Part shown: positions 10,401 to 18,000 of the stretch, one piece after another
Position numbering within the stretch: the stretch's first letter is position 1
How the letters are laid out: each line of letters opens with the position of its first letter
NCBI GenBank assembly: GCA_900128395.1
Contig: LT649372.1
Location: 1 to 31,351 of the forward strand
DNA from: Stramenopiles sp. TOSAG23-2
Lineage: Eukaryota; Sar
Length of the DNA: 31,351 nt
Reading direction: 5' to 3'
Notes under the pieces: model-generated
What the model was told of the DNA's origin: nothing
The model's input: the letters and a program-made list of their open reading frames with translations, nothing else
Database searches by the model: none
Made by a program: the position numbers and the translations under genes

Positions 10401-10768
10401 CTACCAGTAACAACCGTGTCTGTATTTAAATCATATATTATGGACGTTAACGCTCTTTCCTCAATTGTTATATCTGGTATATCTTTCGATACATTTACTT
10501 TTTCTAAATTATGATTATATACTTTGATACTCATATCCATTGCTGCTGCTAAATAACATTGCCTTGTTTCGAGATATATAATTGCTTGTATAAAGTTATC
10601 TTTTTTAAACCGTATTGCTTTATGCTCCCGTTTTAAATCCCACATACGTAACCCTTTCATATCCAAAGAAACGAATTTTTTCGTTTGTCGATTATAAACT
10701 ACTTGTTTAATTGCTGCTCGATGTTTTTCAAAGGAATGTACATATTGAAACCCATGAGCAACTTCCAT
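7463..10768 (-). CDS. WD40-repeat protein, 1101 residues (possibly ciliary-type)
   Basis: Multiple WD40 blades are visible over residues 1 to about 780. Examples are GLRMWDL (near 40), an LKIWNTRND blade (near 318), the well-formed GH...IRVWSL blade (near 335-366) and TIKLWTS (near 728). The number of blades suggests two beta-propellers. An acidic insertion (Asp/Glu run, residues about 231-245) interrupts the first. Residues about 780-1101 are basic, Asn-rich and probably disordered. They contain conserved-looking Pro-rich pieces (PKHLPKNYPRPP; PPVYQLPPNKPAFVP) and end in GEPW. The layout of a long propeller protein opening with HGFQYVHSF...FVSLD..GLRMWD recalls WDR97/WDR87-type proteins of cilia, but I cannot assign an orthologue. 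It probably acts as a protein-assembly scaffold. The first ATG is used; the stop is TAG. Confidence 0.9.
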   Translation of the reverse strand: MEVAHGFQYVHSFEKHRAAIKQVVYNRQTKKFVSLDMKGLRMWDLKREHKAIRFKKDNFIQAIIYLETRQCYLAAAMDMSIKVYNHNLEKVNVSKDIPDITIEERALTSIIYDLNTDTVVTGSVRGAHIWNFRGSRFKRASKDKLYALDWLEMLPGSEGKWVQRVDFGPVTTSPIDELLKSRRVHCSYENNMLIYNLEPNHDKSTRYKYHIFNERKGNSKQYGNNNNHVKDVDDEEEEEEEETLQDVLTQYQITESQFRAWNDLNSGKPVNGLKYVVNFVPHVITKLADLKNLHEHSITGVVRNEKLGYLITSSLDLELKIWNTRNDYSVVKVLSGHAKPISGLVPHPTFGLLVSSGMDCTIRVWSLLTLKEEYSMETQEPVCGCFYAHTQPAYNNKPISPLITVIGNTVVVWNHHELTNLFSVVRSAPSSIIPYSNCIFVRCHDKSARLLRVHDGETMNTLLPDDAVTLMKTLLYNDNDSENHYFGLLENGKIFTYNGKKTSTAKLSGRWGGDIMDHGDLISCIAICNVVPCETQHEYHGPALEIENGNEASSIDPPNSNNSNSNEDNDMDATLPKKTFLVAGTSKGHLVFYDVNGNGEIYTHFIAHKDPITQVYVDTSRSLLLCMVKDEFLIVVSVRQERTLMQINLTEDEVVPNAITCFHLSQIEPLALIGLSTGYFDILNVKSNIRARDQEKNDIIQHKAPVTIASFLDRFNIVATGSLDCTIKLWTSNTLVLLTEIPFTTPIRAISFTGNEGNLLVGEKRDVFLIKAKAYRLWKILHKFGLAKQTNALEDGLIPPVELSLSDSMSSSIDDSFKEMDATSMWKHILPPEDFEKKIKKPTGRKSMLNNQFSYILDEEENEDDEAKAIAQSSLPTIPRLNDDKDLMKALKRIKKSRAKKMQVPFPKHLPKNYPRPPVGNNALRRRNNTKNNINKLTMYGGMSGSNNRPGRSLINNNNNNTISGLKIASNSSAIGRKATPGSIGIQNVKQSTTTEGEIQEDYNEQSPQAITVVDVNKKSASRKVAITKKRWKRNGRKTTKRPPVYQLPPNKPAFVPTAEPWSKSVYGDIEGNATNDNNIMIDGGNSSLKKQGQIIYGEPW

Positions 10769-11116
10769 CGTTGTTTAGGTGGTGTTTTTAATATTGCAAA
10801 CAGAGGTGGGGTGGGAATAGATATATGTGAGGAGGGATAAATGGAGGAGTGGGTTGTATGTGTGTGTATTTGTATGAATGAAGGAATGTGAATACTTCCG
10901 TATGCACGTATAACTGCCGCTTTTTTACTTATCGTATTATAGCTCGTAGTACACGACGCACGACGACGCACAATACTATGCTGTGTGCTGTGTAATGTAG
11001 CAAAACCCTACTCACTACACTAAAAAATAAAAATGTACACATTTGGAACTTTTTTTTAATTGGTCCACTTTTTTCTTTACATGAAAATCTTTGCAACTAC
11101 ATCATACCTCTCTTAC

Positions 11117-11236
11117 TACCACACAACTACGTCTTCATCATACCACACAACCACGTCTTCATCATACCACACAACCACATCTTCACCATACCACACAACC
11201 ATGTCTTCACCATACCACACGACCACATCTTCATCA
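11117..11236. repeat. 24-bp minisatellite, five tandem copies
   Basis: Five adjacent 24-nt units (starting at 11117, 11141, 11165, 11189 and 11213) share the core TACCACACAACCAC and TCTTCATCA/TCTTCACCA with a few substitutions. In one plus frame they read SYHTTTSS repeats. The frame has no credible gene around it, so I treat this as noncoding tandem repeat. Confidence 0.9.
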
Positions 11237-11335
11237 TACTTCTCGACTATTACTACGGGTACTGGGTGAACATGTCCTGTCAAGTGCTGCACAGGTAGCG
11301 ACACGATGCGATACACACAACACACCACACATTGC

Positions 11336-11503
11336 AACTGCATATTACTTTATGCTTACTGCGTTGACAACATTAAAAGTATTACTGATATTCAACACAT
11401 TAACTCAAGGTTAAACGTTGCCGATATCTTTACAAAAGCAATATCTAGTGAGCTACAACAAAGACATGCAATTATGTTGTGGGACAGTATATGCAACACA
11501 TAA
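11336..11503 (+). pseudogene. Ty1/copia retrotransposon pol C-terminal relic
   Basis: About 55 codons read through IQHINSRLNVADIFTKAISS to a stop at 11503. The N-ADIFTKA(L/I) motif is the well-known C-terminal signature of Ty1/copia polyproteins, just after the RNase H domain. Upstream the frame is closed (stop at 11267-11269) and filled with minisatellite. Integrase and reverse transcriptase are absent, so this is a decayed fragment. An LTR might be expected after 11503 but I could not identify a pair. It sits in the promoter space between two divergent genes. Confidence 0.65.
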
Positions 11504-11716
11504 AGATAGTTAACTTTAATTGATAAATAAATAAATACTATCCATTTTAAGGTTTTCGGATATGATTTTTGAGAAGAAGATCTAAGACGGCAATCCAGCA
11601 ATAATAACTCTGTTGTTCGATTTAGATTTGTTGTTGTTGTGTATTTATTATTTATATTGTTAGAATTGTTATTGTAATTAAAGATATGTGTGTTTGTGTG
11701 TTACATTTATATCTAT

Positions 11717-11741
11717 AGATAGATAGATAGACAGATAGATA
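11717..11741. repeat. GATA-type microsatellite
   Basis: A run of (GATA)n-like units, with one GACA variant, about 45-65 nt before the ATG of the S49 peptidase gene. A short simple repeat; function unknown. Confidence 0.8.
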
Positions 11742-11782
11742 TGAAAGGTTCGAAACATAACATCATATATATATAAATAATA

Positions 11783-12763
11783 ATGTTAAAATACCTCCCA
11801 AACATTATAAAAAATAAATTACCACCATTTTTACACGGTGGTAAAAAGAAATTGGTGGTGCCTTTCATAAGAATGGAAGGCACAATTCAAGCTGGTGCAA
11901 GTGGTGGTCCTGGTGGAAACACTAGAATCAATCTAAACCGGTTCAATCCACTACTGGAAAAAGCTTTTAAATCTAAAGCACCAGCTGTAGTGCTAGTAAT
12001 AAATTCTCCTGGTGGATCACCTGTTCAAAGTAGTTTAATTTACAAACAATTGGTCAATTTAAAACACAAACACAATAAAAAATTACACATTTTTGTTGAA
12101 GACGTATGTGCAAGTGGTGGGATGTATATAGCTGCTGCTGGTGATGATATTATAGTTGATGAAAGTAGTATTGTAGGATCTGTTGGTGTAATTAGTCAAA
12201 CATTTGGTGCAAAAGAATTGATTGATAAAGTTGGTTTGGAACCAAGATTGCTAACAGCAGGGCGTGTCAAATCACAAAATAATATGTTTGAAGATGTTAA
12301 AGTTGAAGATCAACAACGGACACAAACAATAATTTCAAATTTACATACTAACTTTATTGATATTGTAAAAGAAGGACGTAAAGATAAATTAAATTATGAT
12401 TTGGCAATGCAATTTGCAAAAGAAGCTAATGATGAAATTGATGTATCCAAAGGCGATGGATTATTTGATGGTTCATATTATGAAGGAAATCGTGCTGTAA
12501 TGGTTGGATTTGCTGATGAAATTGCACAAAGTTCAATGGAAAATTGGTTGCAAGAAAAATACGGCGGAACAGAAAAAGGTGATGATGACCAAGAAATCAA
12601 TGTAGTTGCAAAACAAATCAAAAGTCCAGGGTTTCCATCATTTCTTCCATTTAGTTCAAATATGATGATAAATATGGATGGTGTTGCTGATCAAGTTGCT
12701 GATAGTTTATGTGAAAAAGTGAAAGATGATATGATATGGTCAAAATATAAAATAATGGCTTAA
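11783..12763 (+). CDS. S49-family serine peptidase (SppA/SohB-like)
   Basis: This 326-residue protein matches the ClpP/crotonase-fold S49 peptidases. The sequence reads ...PAVVLVINSPGGSPVQS..., then IFVEDVCASGGMYIAAAGDDI with the predicted nucleophile Ser111, then IVGSVGVISQTFGAKELIDKVG, and LLTAGRVKSQNNMF with the predicted general-base Lys163. These reproduce the Ser/Lys dyad blocks of SppA/SohB. In bacteria these enzymes degrade cleaved signal peptides or membrane-protein fragments; in eukaryotes related proteins are mainly organellar. The N-terminus (residues 1-23) is basic, rich in Lys/Leu/Pro and poor in acidic residues. It could be an organelle targeting peptide rather than the membrane anchor of bacterial SppA. 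The residues after about 255 form a species-specific tail. The gene is intronless and convergent with the sulfatase gene after only 186 bp. Confidence 0.9.
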   Translation: MLKYLPNIIKNKLPPFLHGGKKKLVVPFIRMEGTIQAGASGGPGGNTRINLNRFNPLLEKAFKSKAPAVVLVINSPGGSPVQSSLIYKQLVNLKHKHNKKLHIFVEDVCASGGMYIAAAGDDIIVDESSIVGSVGVISQTFGAKELIDKVGLEPRLLTAGRVKSQNNMFEDVKVEDQQRTQTIISNLHTNFIDIVKEGRKDKLNYDLAMQFAKEANDEIDVSKGDGLFDGSYYEGNRAVMVGFADEIAQSSMENWLQEKYGGTEKGDDDQEINVVAKQIKSPGFPSFLPFSSNMMINMDGVADQVADSLCEKVKDDMIWSKYKIMA

Positions 12764-12818
12764 AAAAAAGGAAGAGATAGGTGTGTGTGTGTGTTGTGAA
12801 ATAATAATATCTCAAGAT

Positions 12819-12923
12819 ATACTTCGTATGATAATATATATTTTTGAAATTGTATATATATATACGTACGTATCACTTTTGAAATTTGTAAAATAAAAAG
12901 TACGACGTACGAAGTACGTATCA
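12819..12923. terminator. TACG/CGTA palindrome cluster in a 3'-3' spacer
   Basis: Between two convergent genes lie TACTTCGTA (12820-12828) and, 80 nt on, its reverse complement TACGAAGTA (12908-12916) inside ACGTAC-GAA-GTACGT (12905-12919). The two can pair at a distance and each is itself a triloop hairpin. A 3'-end or transcription-termination role is inference from position only. Confidence 0.35.
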
Positions 12924-12949
12924 TAGAAAAAAATTATTTTATTATATTA

Positions 12950-14548
12950 TTAATAATAATACTCCTCCTCCTCATCATCATCACCTCCACCAACATCAAT
13001 TGTATCCTCGCCAATATCAATTGGTAACCTTCGTGATGGTGGATATGGCATATTACCACTTCGTGGATCAATTGGCCATGGCGTAACATCACTTGTAAAC
13101 ATATACCATTCAAATATTTGTTGTTTCAAATTGGTTATAATATCTTTATACGATATATCATTATTATAATATACATTATGTAATTCTTTTGGATCTTTTG
13201 TAAGATCATACAATTCATTAAAATGTTGTGGACTTGTTGGATCCGTTCTTATAATTAATTTATATTTCATTGTACGTATACTAACTGCTCTGCAAACTGA
13301 TAAAGGTTTTTCTTGTTGTTGCAATAACTTGGGATAATAAATATTGCCTTCTGATGGTACCCCTCCATTTATTGGATTTCCTTCAAAATCACGTGGTTCA
13401 TTTGTACTGTACCCACCTTCACTAAATACAGCACGATTTGGATCACCAGTTGCACCAAATAATTGTGCTTTCAACGACTTTCCAAACTGGACATGCTTTA
13501 ATTTTATATCAGCAATATCAAGCATTGTGGGTACAATGTCATACAATTGTACTAATTCATTTACAACATGTCCTTCTGTACCACCTGGTGTTCTAATTAT
13601 TAAAGGAACTCGTGTTAAAACATCTTCTAAACCACTTGGCCATTTTTCAACTAATCCATAATCACCTGCATAGTCACCATGATCAGCAAATACACTTATT
13701 GTTGTTGAATCTTCAAAACCATTTACTTTTACAGCTTCTAGTAATAAACCAAATAAAAAATCACTATATGTTATTGAACCTAAATATACACTATGTAATT
13801 TTCTAAAAAACTTATCTGTCAATGATGTCATATTACGATATTGTCGAATTAATTGATAATAATCTGGTTTATTTTTCAAATTGGATGGACGTAAATTTGT
13901 AATTGTCTCTGGATCAATTGTACTATAAAATGGTTCCGGTACTGAATACGGTGGATGTGGTTTTGTTAAAGGTAAAAAGATAAAAAATGGTTCGGTTGTT
14001 GGACCAGAATTCAAAAAATTTATCGCTTTGATGACATTATTATAATCTCGTGTGGTGTTGTAATGGCCTGGGTATGGACCATACAAGAAAGAATAATATT
14101 CTGGATCTTCCATTTTATATGGATTTTTACCATTTAATTTGCCAGTTGACTGTGATGCTTTCGAAACACTTTTTTCAAAACTATCATATGCTAATAAATC
14201 ATTTTTTCCATGCCAAAGCACAGTGTAATTTAATTCTTTAAAATACTTTAAAAGATTTGGTTCCCAATCATGTAATAAACTCCACAATGTTCTATGACCA
14301 CGTACATGTGTTGGCCACCCTGTCATAAATGCAACGCGACTTTGTGTGCAAACAGTATAAGAGACATGTGCTTGTTGAAAGCGTGTTGCTGTTTTTGCAA
14401 ATGCATCAAAGTTTGGTGTTTTAGTTATTTTATTGCCGTAACAACCAAGGGACTCTGCCCTCATTTCATCAGGTTGATAAAAAATAAAATTTTTATTTCC
14501 ACATGTACTTTTTACAAAAAAGCATAATATTAAAATAAGTTTAAACAT
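12950..14548 (-). CDS. Secreted sulfatase (formylglycine-dependent type)
   Basis: This 532-residue protein has a signal peptide (residues 1-17) and is therefore lumenal or secreted. The sulfatase fold is clear. The N-terminal metal-site segment is NFIFYQPDEMRAESLGCYGN. The active-site block is CTQSR with Cys67, the residue converted to formylglycine, followed by GWPTHVRGHRTL. Further blocks are HGK (113-115), KPHPPY (197-202), and FADHGDYAGDYGLVEKWP with metal ligands Asp289/His290. The canonical motif is CxPSR (or CxASR); here Gln69 replaces the Pro. The PDEMRAESLGCYG start resembles a branch common in bacteria. Candidate N-glycosylation sequons (such as NTT near 164) are present. The C-terminus is a run of Asp/Glu followed by Tyr. 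Substrate unknown: a sulfated glycan or choline/aryl sulfate is possible. The gene is divergent from MON2. Confidence 0.93.
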   Translation of the reverse strand: MFKLILILCFFVKSTCGNKNFIFYQPDEMRAESLGCYGNKITKTPNFDAFAKTATRFQQAHVSYTVCTQSRVAFMTGWPTHVRGHRTLWSLLHDWEPNLLKYFKELNYTVLWHGKNDLLAYDSFEKSVSKASQSTGKLNGKNPYKMEDPEYYSFLYGPYPGHYNTTRDYNNVIKAINFLNSGPTTEPFFIFLPLTKPHPPYSVPEPFYSTIDPETITNLRPSNLKNKPDYYQLIRQYRNMTSLTDKFFRKLHSVYLGSITYSDFLFGLLLEAVKVNGFEDSTTISVFADHGDYAGDYGLVEKWPSGLEDVLTRVPLIIRTPGGTEGHVVNELVQLYDIVPTMLDIADIKLKHVQFGKSLKAQLFGATGDPNRAVFSEGGYSTNEPRDFEGNPINGGVPSEGNIYYPKLLQQQEKPLSVCRAVSIRTMKYKLIIRTDPTSPQHFNELYDLTKDPKELHNVYYNNDISYKDIITNLKQQIFEWYMFTSDVTPWPIDPRSGNMPYPPSRRLPIDIGEDTIDVGGGDDDEEEEYYY

Positions 14549-15089
14549 TATATCAATAATAATACATACGTATATGTAGATCTATTATTAAATCTATCTT
14601 TTTTCCAAATCAATGCAATAAATATATACATTATACATGTATCCGGATATATATATATATATATTTATTATTTGAATTTCATATTCGGGGCTCTCTATTT
14701 ATTCATTATTTTTTTATCCCAAGAAAACTACCTTAAACCAATCGAAAGTCGCGATTTGATATAGGGTTTGATTTTGGGTCTAACAATATTGTTTAGATGA
14801 TTAAGTACAATTTCCAGATATTATAACACTTGATAAATCAACATAAAAAACCCGACTTTTGAGAAGAGTGGCCAAGGTTGCCATAGAATGATGATGAAAG
14901 AAGAAAATGAATTTTGTATGTATTTATTGGGAATAAATATTTATACAAGCATTGATGATTGGAGAGAATGGGAGAAACATAATTAACAAACAATATATAT
15001 ATATATATATATATATTTAATGTACATAGAATTGTTGATATAAGCTAATATAAACATATAGGAAATATATTATATACAACAATCAAACA
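14549..15089. other. Divergent intergenic region between sulfatase and MON2
   Basis: A 541-bp head-to-head spacer with a (TA)n tract near each end, at 14647-14664 and 14993-15016. These lie about 99 and 74 nt from the sulfatase and MON2 start codons. The middle is AT-rich with no ORF or RNA gene I can recognise. Confidence 0.55.
14993..15016. promoter_or_regulatory. (TA)n tract upstream of MON2
   Basis: A 24-nt AT dinucleotide run 74 nt before the MON2 ATG. Placement matches the (TA)n tracts of other genes in the window. The promoter role is inferred from position. Confidence 0.3.
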
Positions 15090-18000
15090 ATGTTCATGTC
15101 ACAGCAAAAATCAACTGCCTTGGATATGGCACATACCATTGAAGCTGATTTAAGATCATTATCAGTTGCTGCGAGGAGACAATATCCAATGGTAAAAGAA
15201 GCTGCTGAACGTGGTATTATACGGTTACGAGCACAAAAAGCAGCACTTCATCGTAGAATACGGCAGAATACTACACATAAATCACAAGGTAATTCCTCTG
15301 ATGATGTGGACGATGAATCGTCATCTTTTAGAGTAGGTGGAGATGTCTTAAATCCATTTGTATTAGCGTGTAATCATGGAAATGCTAGTATTGATTTATT
15401 ATCTCTATCCATAAGTGCGATACAACGATTATTAAACCATGATTGTGTTGAACGAGAAGATTTTCCTAATATCATGCGAGTGTTGCGGATACAAGCATTA
15501 AGTCAACAACAAGAGGTTTTATTGAAAGCGCTGCAAACACTGCCGCTAATAACCGCGCCAAAACGATTTGATGTACCAGAAGACGTTATAAAACAATTAT
15601 TTTCCATAGCGTTTGATTTATTTGCGTCTGAGAAACCAATAATACATCATACAGCATCAGCAACTTTGCAACAAATGGTTACGTTAATTTTTGATCGTGT
15701 AGAGGAAAGGATATTGATAAATTTAAATAGTGAAAACAGTGACAGGGAGTTAACATCTGTAAAGGAAGATGATGATCGGGATCGTAGAATTAAAGTCGAA
15801 AGGGCTGCTGCATTAGGTAGAAGAGCTACAATGGCACCAGCACCAGTTGGTCTAGCTGGAAATTGTCGACATGCATATTTATTGTTTCAAGATTTTTGTT
15901 TACTTGCAAAAGCAGATCGTCCTATTTGGGTAAAAGATGGTGCTACCATAAGCAAGACATTGGCATTAGAAGTTATCAGTACATTATTATCAGCAAACAC
16001 GAAGTTATTTCATTCTTCCAATGAATTTGCTGAATTGCTAAAACAACATGTATGTCCATTAGTAATTGAAACATTACAAGATCAGGTAAATAATGACAAT
16101 TTTCCAATTTATGTACGTACATTGAATATTTCAAAATCTTTAATCATCAATCATTATAATTTTTTGCAAATTGAGATTGAATTGCTTTTTACAGAAATTT
16201 TATCTTTATTATCGGCGGATAAAATCAATGTAGATGTCGAAAATGCAAACAATATTTCCTCTGAAGTAAATGGTAGACAGAGACGTGGATCATCATCCAG
16301 TGATATAGTACTAGATGAAGAAATATCCAAATCAAAACCTTCATCTTGGCGATATGCATTGGCGTTAGAAATTTTAGTTGACATTAATAACGAGACAAAT
16401 ATAATGCATTATGTTTACAAGCATTATGATTGTATTGAAAATGTAGCAAATTTATATTCATTAATATTAGATGGTTTATCATTTTTTATAACAAATTCAT
16501 TTGATGGAGTGTTTGCACATTTACAAAAGGATTCATATTTAGAGGATATAGATGAATCACCAAAAATTTCATCGAAAAATAGAAAAGTAAAGCGAAATAT
16601 TAGTAGTAACAGCAATGGTGTAGATAATAGTAGTGGTAGGGATGAAGTAAATCCATATGTATGGTCTTGTGAAACATTAGCACAAAATCTAGATATCATT
16701 TCTTCACGAAAAAACAACGCTTCACCAAAACGTCAGCTAAAAATGTATAATAATAATAATAATAGAGGAAGTAATAAAAAAATATTAAATGCAATGCATG
16801 ATACCAAAGTACCAGAAATTAGTTTAGCACAATTAGTTTGGCATGCATATGAATGTATATTGTCATTTGTAAATGGATTTAATGTAGATAGAGAAACATC
16901 TACATTTACGAATATAAATACCCCACCGCGAAATGTAAATAATGCTTTAAATGTCATGGCAACACCAAGTGCATCATTGAGTGCAAATAAGGAAGGCCCA
17001 GATTTGATAAATGTGGCCTGGTGCCCATTGTTAACTTCATTAGAAAACATGTTGAAGGTATGCAATGATGTACATATTATTCGATCTGTGTTACGCGCAT
17101 ATCAAACGTTTATCAATGCATGTGGAATTGTAAAGGCAAAAAAACCTCGTGATTTATATTTGCATTCATTATGTAGCTTTGGTTTGCCACGGTTAAAATC
17201 AGTCGGTGATGTTGATAGTAATGCAAGTAAAATGGATGATGTACGCAAACGAAAAGTAAAATCGACAAGATTAATAACAACTCCAGGCGTGGAACTATCA
17301 GCAAAAAATGTGCAAACCCTTGAGGCTGTATTCAATATTGGACATTGTTTAGGAAGCATTTTAGGTTCATCTTGGCACATATTGCTTGAAACATGCGAGC
17401 AATTAGAATCAATTCTGTCTAGTTATAACGATGATGGTACTGTAAAAGCAAACATGCTGTTGCAGCAAGCGCAGGAAGAAGATCTTAAGAAAAAGCTAAA
17501 ACGAGATAGAAGCGATGGAAGTTTAGATGGTAATAGTGATAATATGATTGGGAAAGACCATGTAACCATATTGCGCTTTGCCCTAGATCGTTTATTTGAA
17601 AGTTCCATTTATTTAGATGAAGATGGCTTAAAGCATATGATTCAATCATTAGGTGTATTAGCGATTGAATCGATGTCACGTGTTGAATTTGCATCCCCGC
17701 GAGAATCTCCACTAACTATACCAAAGTTCAATAATTCAAGTGGTAAAAAAGGTGAAAATAGAGGTGGGTATGTATCGGCAGCATTTTCAACCATTTCTAG
17801 ATTTGCTGGCCGTTCCAATAGCAATAATAATAGCAATAATAATAATAAAAAGATTGTCCGCAATAATGATGAAAATGACGAAGCATATGGTATATTCAAT
17901 AAAGTTCCATTTGCTTGGAAAAAGTTAGTAACAACAACAGGTATAAACGTCGGCCGCTTAGACATCATATGGGAATTGGTTTCAGGACATTTAGAAACAA

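Larger units (their letters stand above)
10769..11782. other. Divergent spacer, 1014 bp, with repeats and retroelement debris
   Basis: The spacer lies between the WD40 gene start and the S49 peptidase start. It carries a 24-bp minisatellite (11117-11236), a short copia-like pol relic ending at 11503, and GATA-type microsatellite sequence around 11717-11741. The rest is AT-rich with no recognisable gene. The ORFs 11060-11269 and 11091-11414 are mostly minisatellite translation. Confidence 0.55.

Noticed and set aside
11060-11414. Repetitive ORFs encoding SYHTTTSS or HHTTQPHL repeats
   Set aside because: They are open in several frames only because the 24-bp minisatellite is a multiple of three; no start context or domain.
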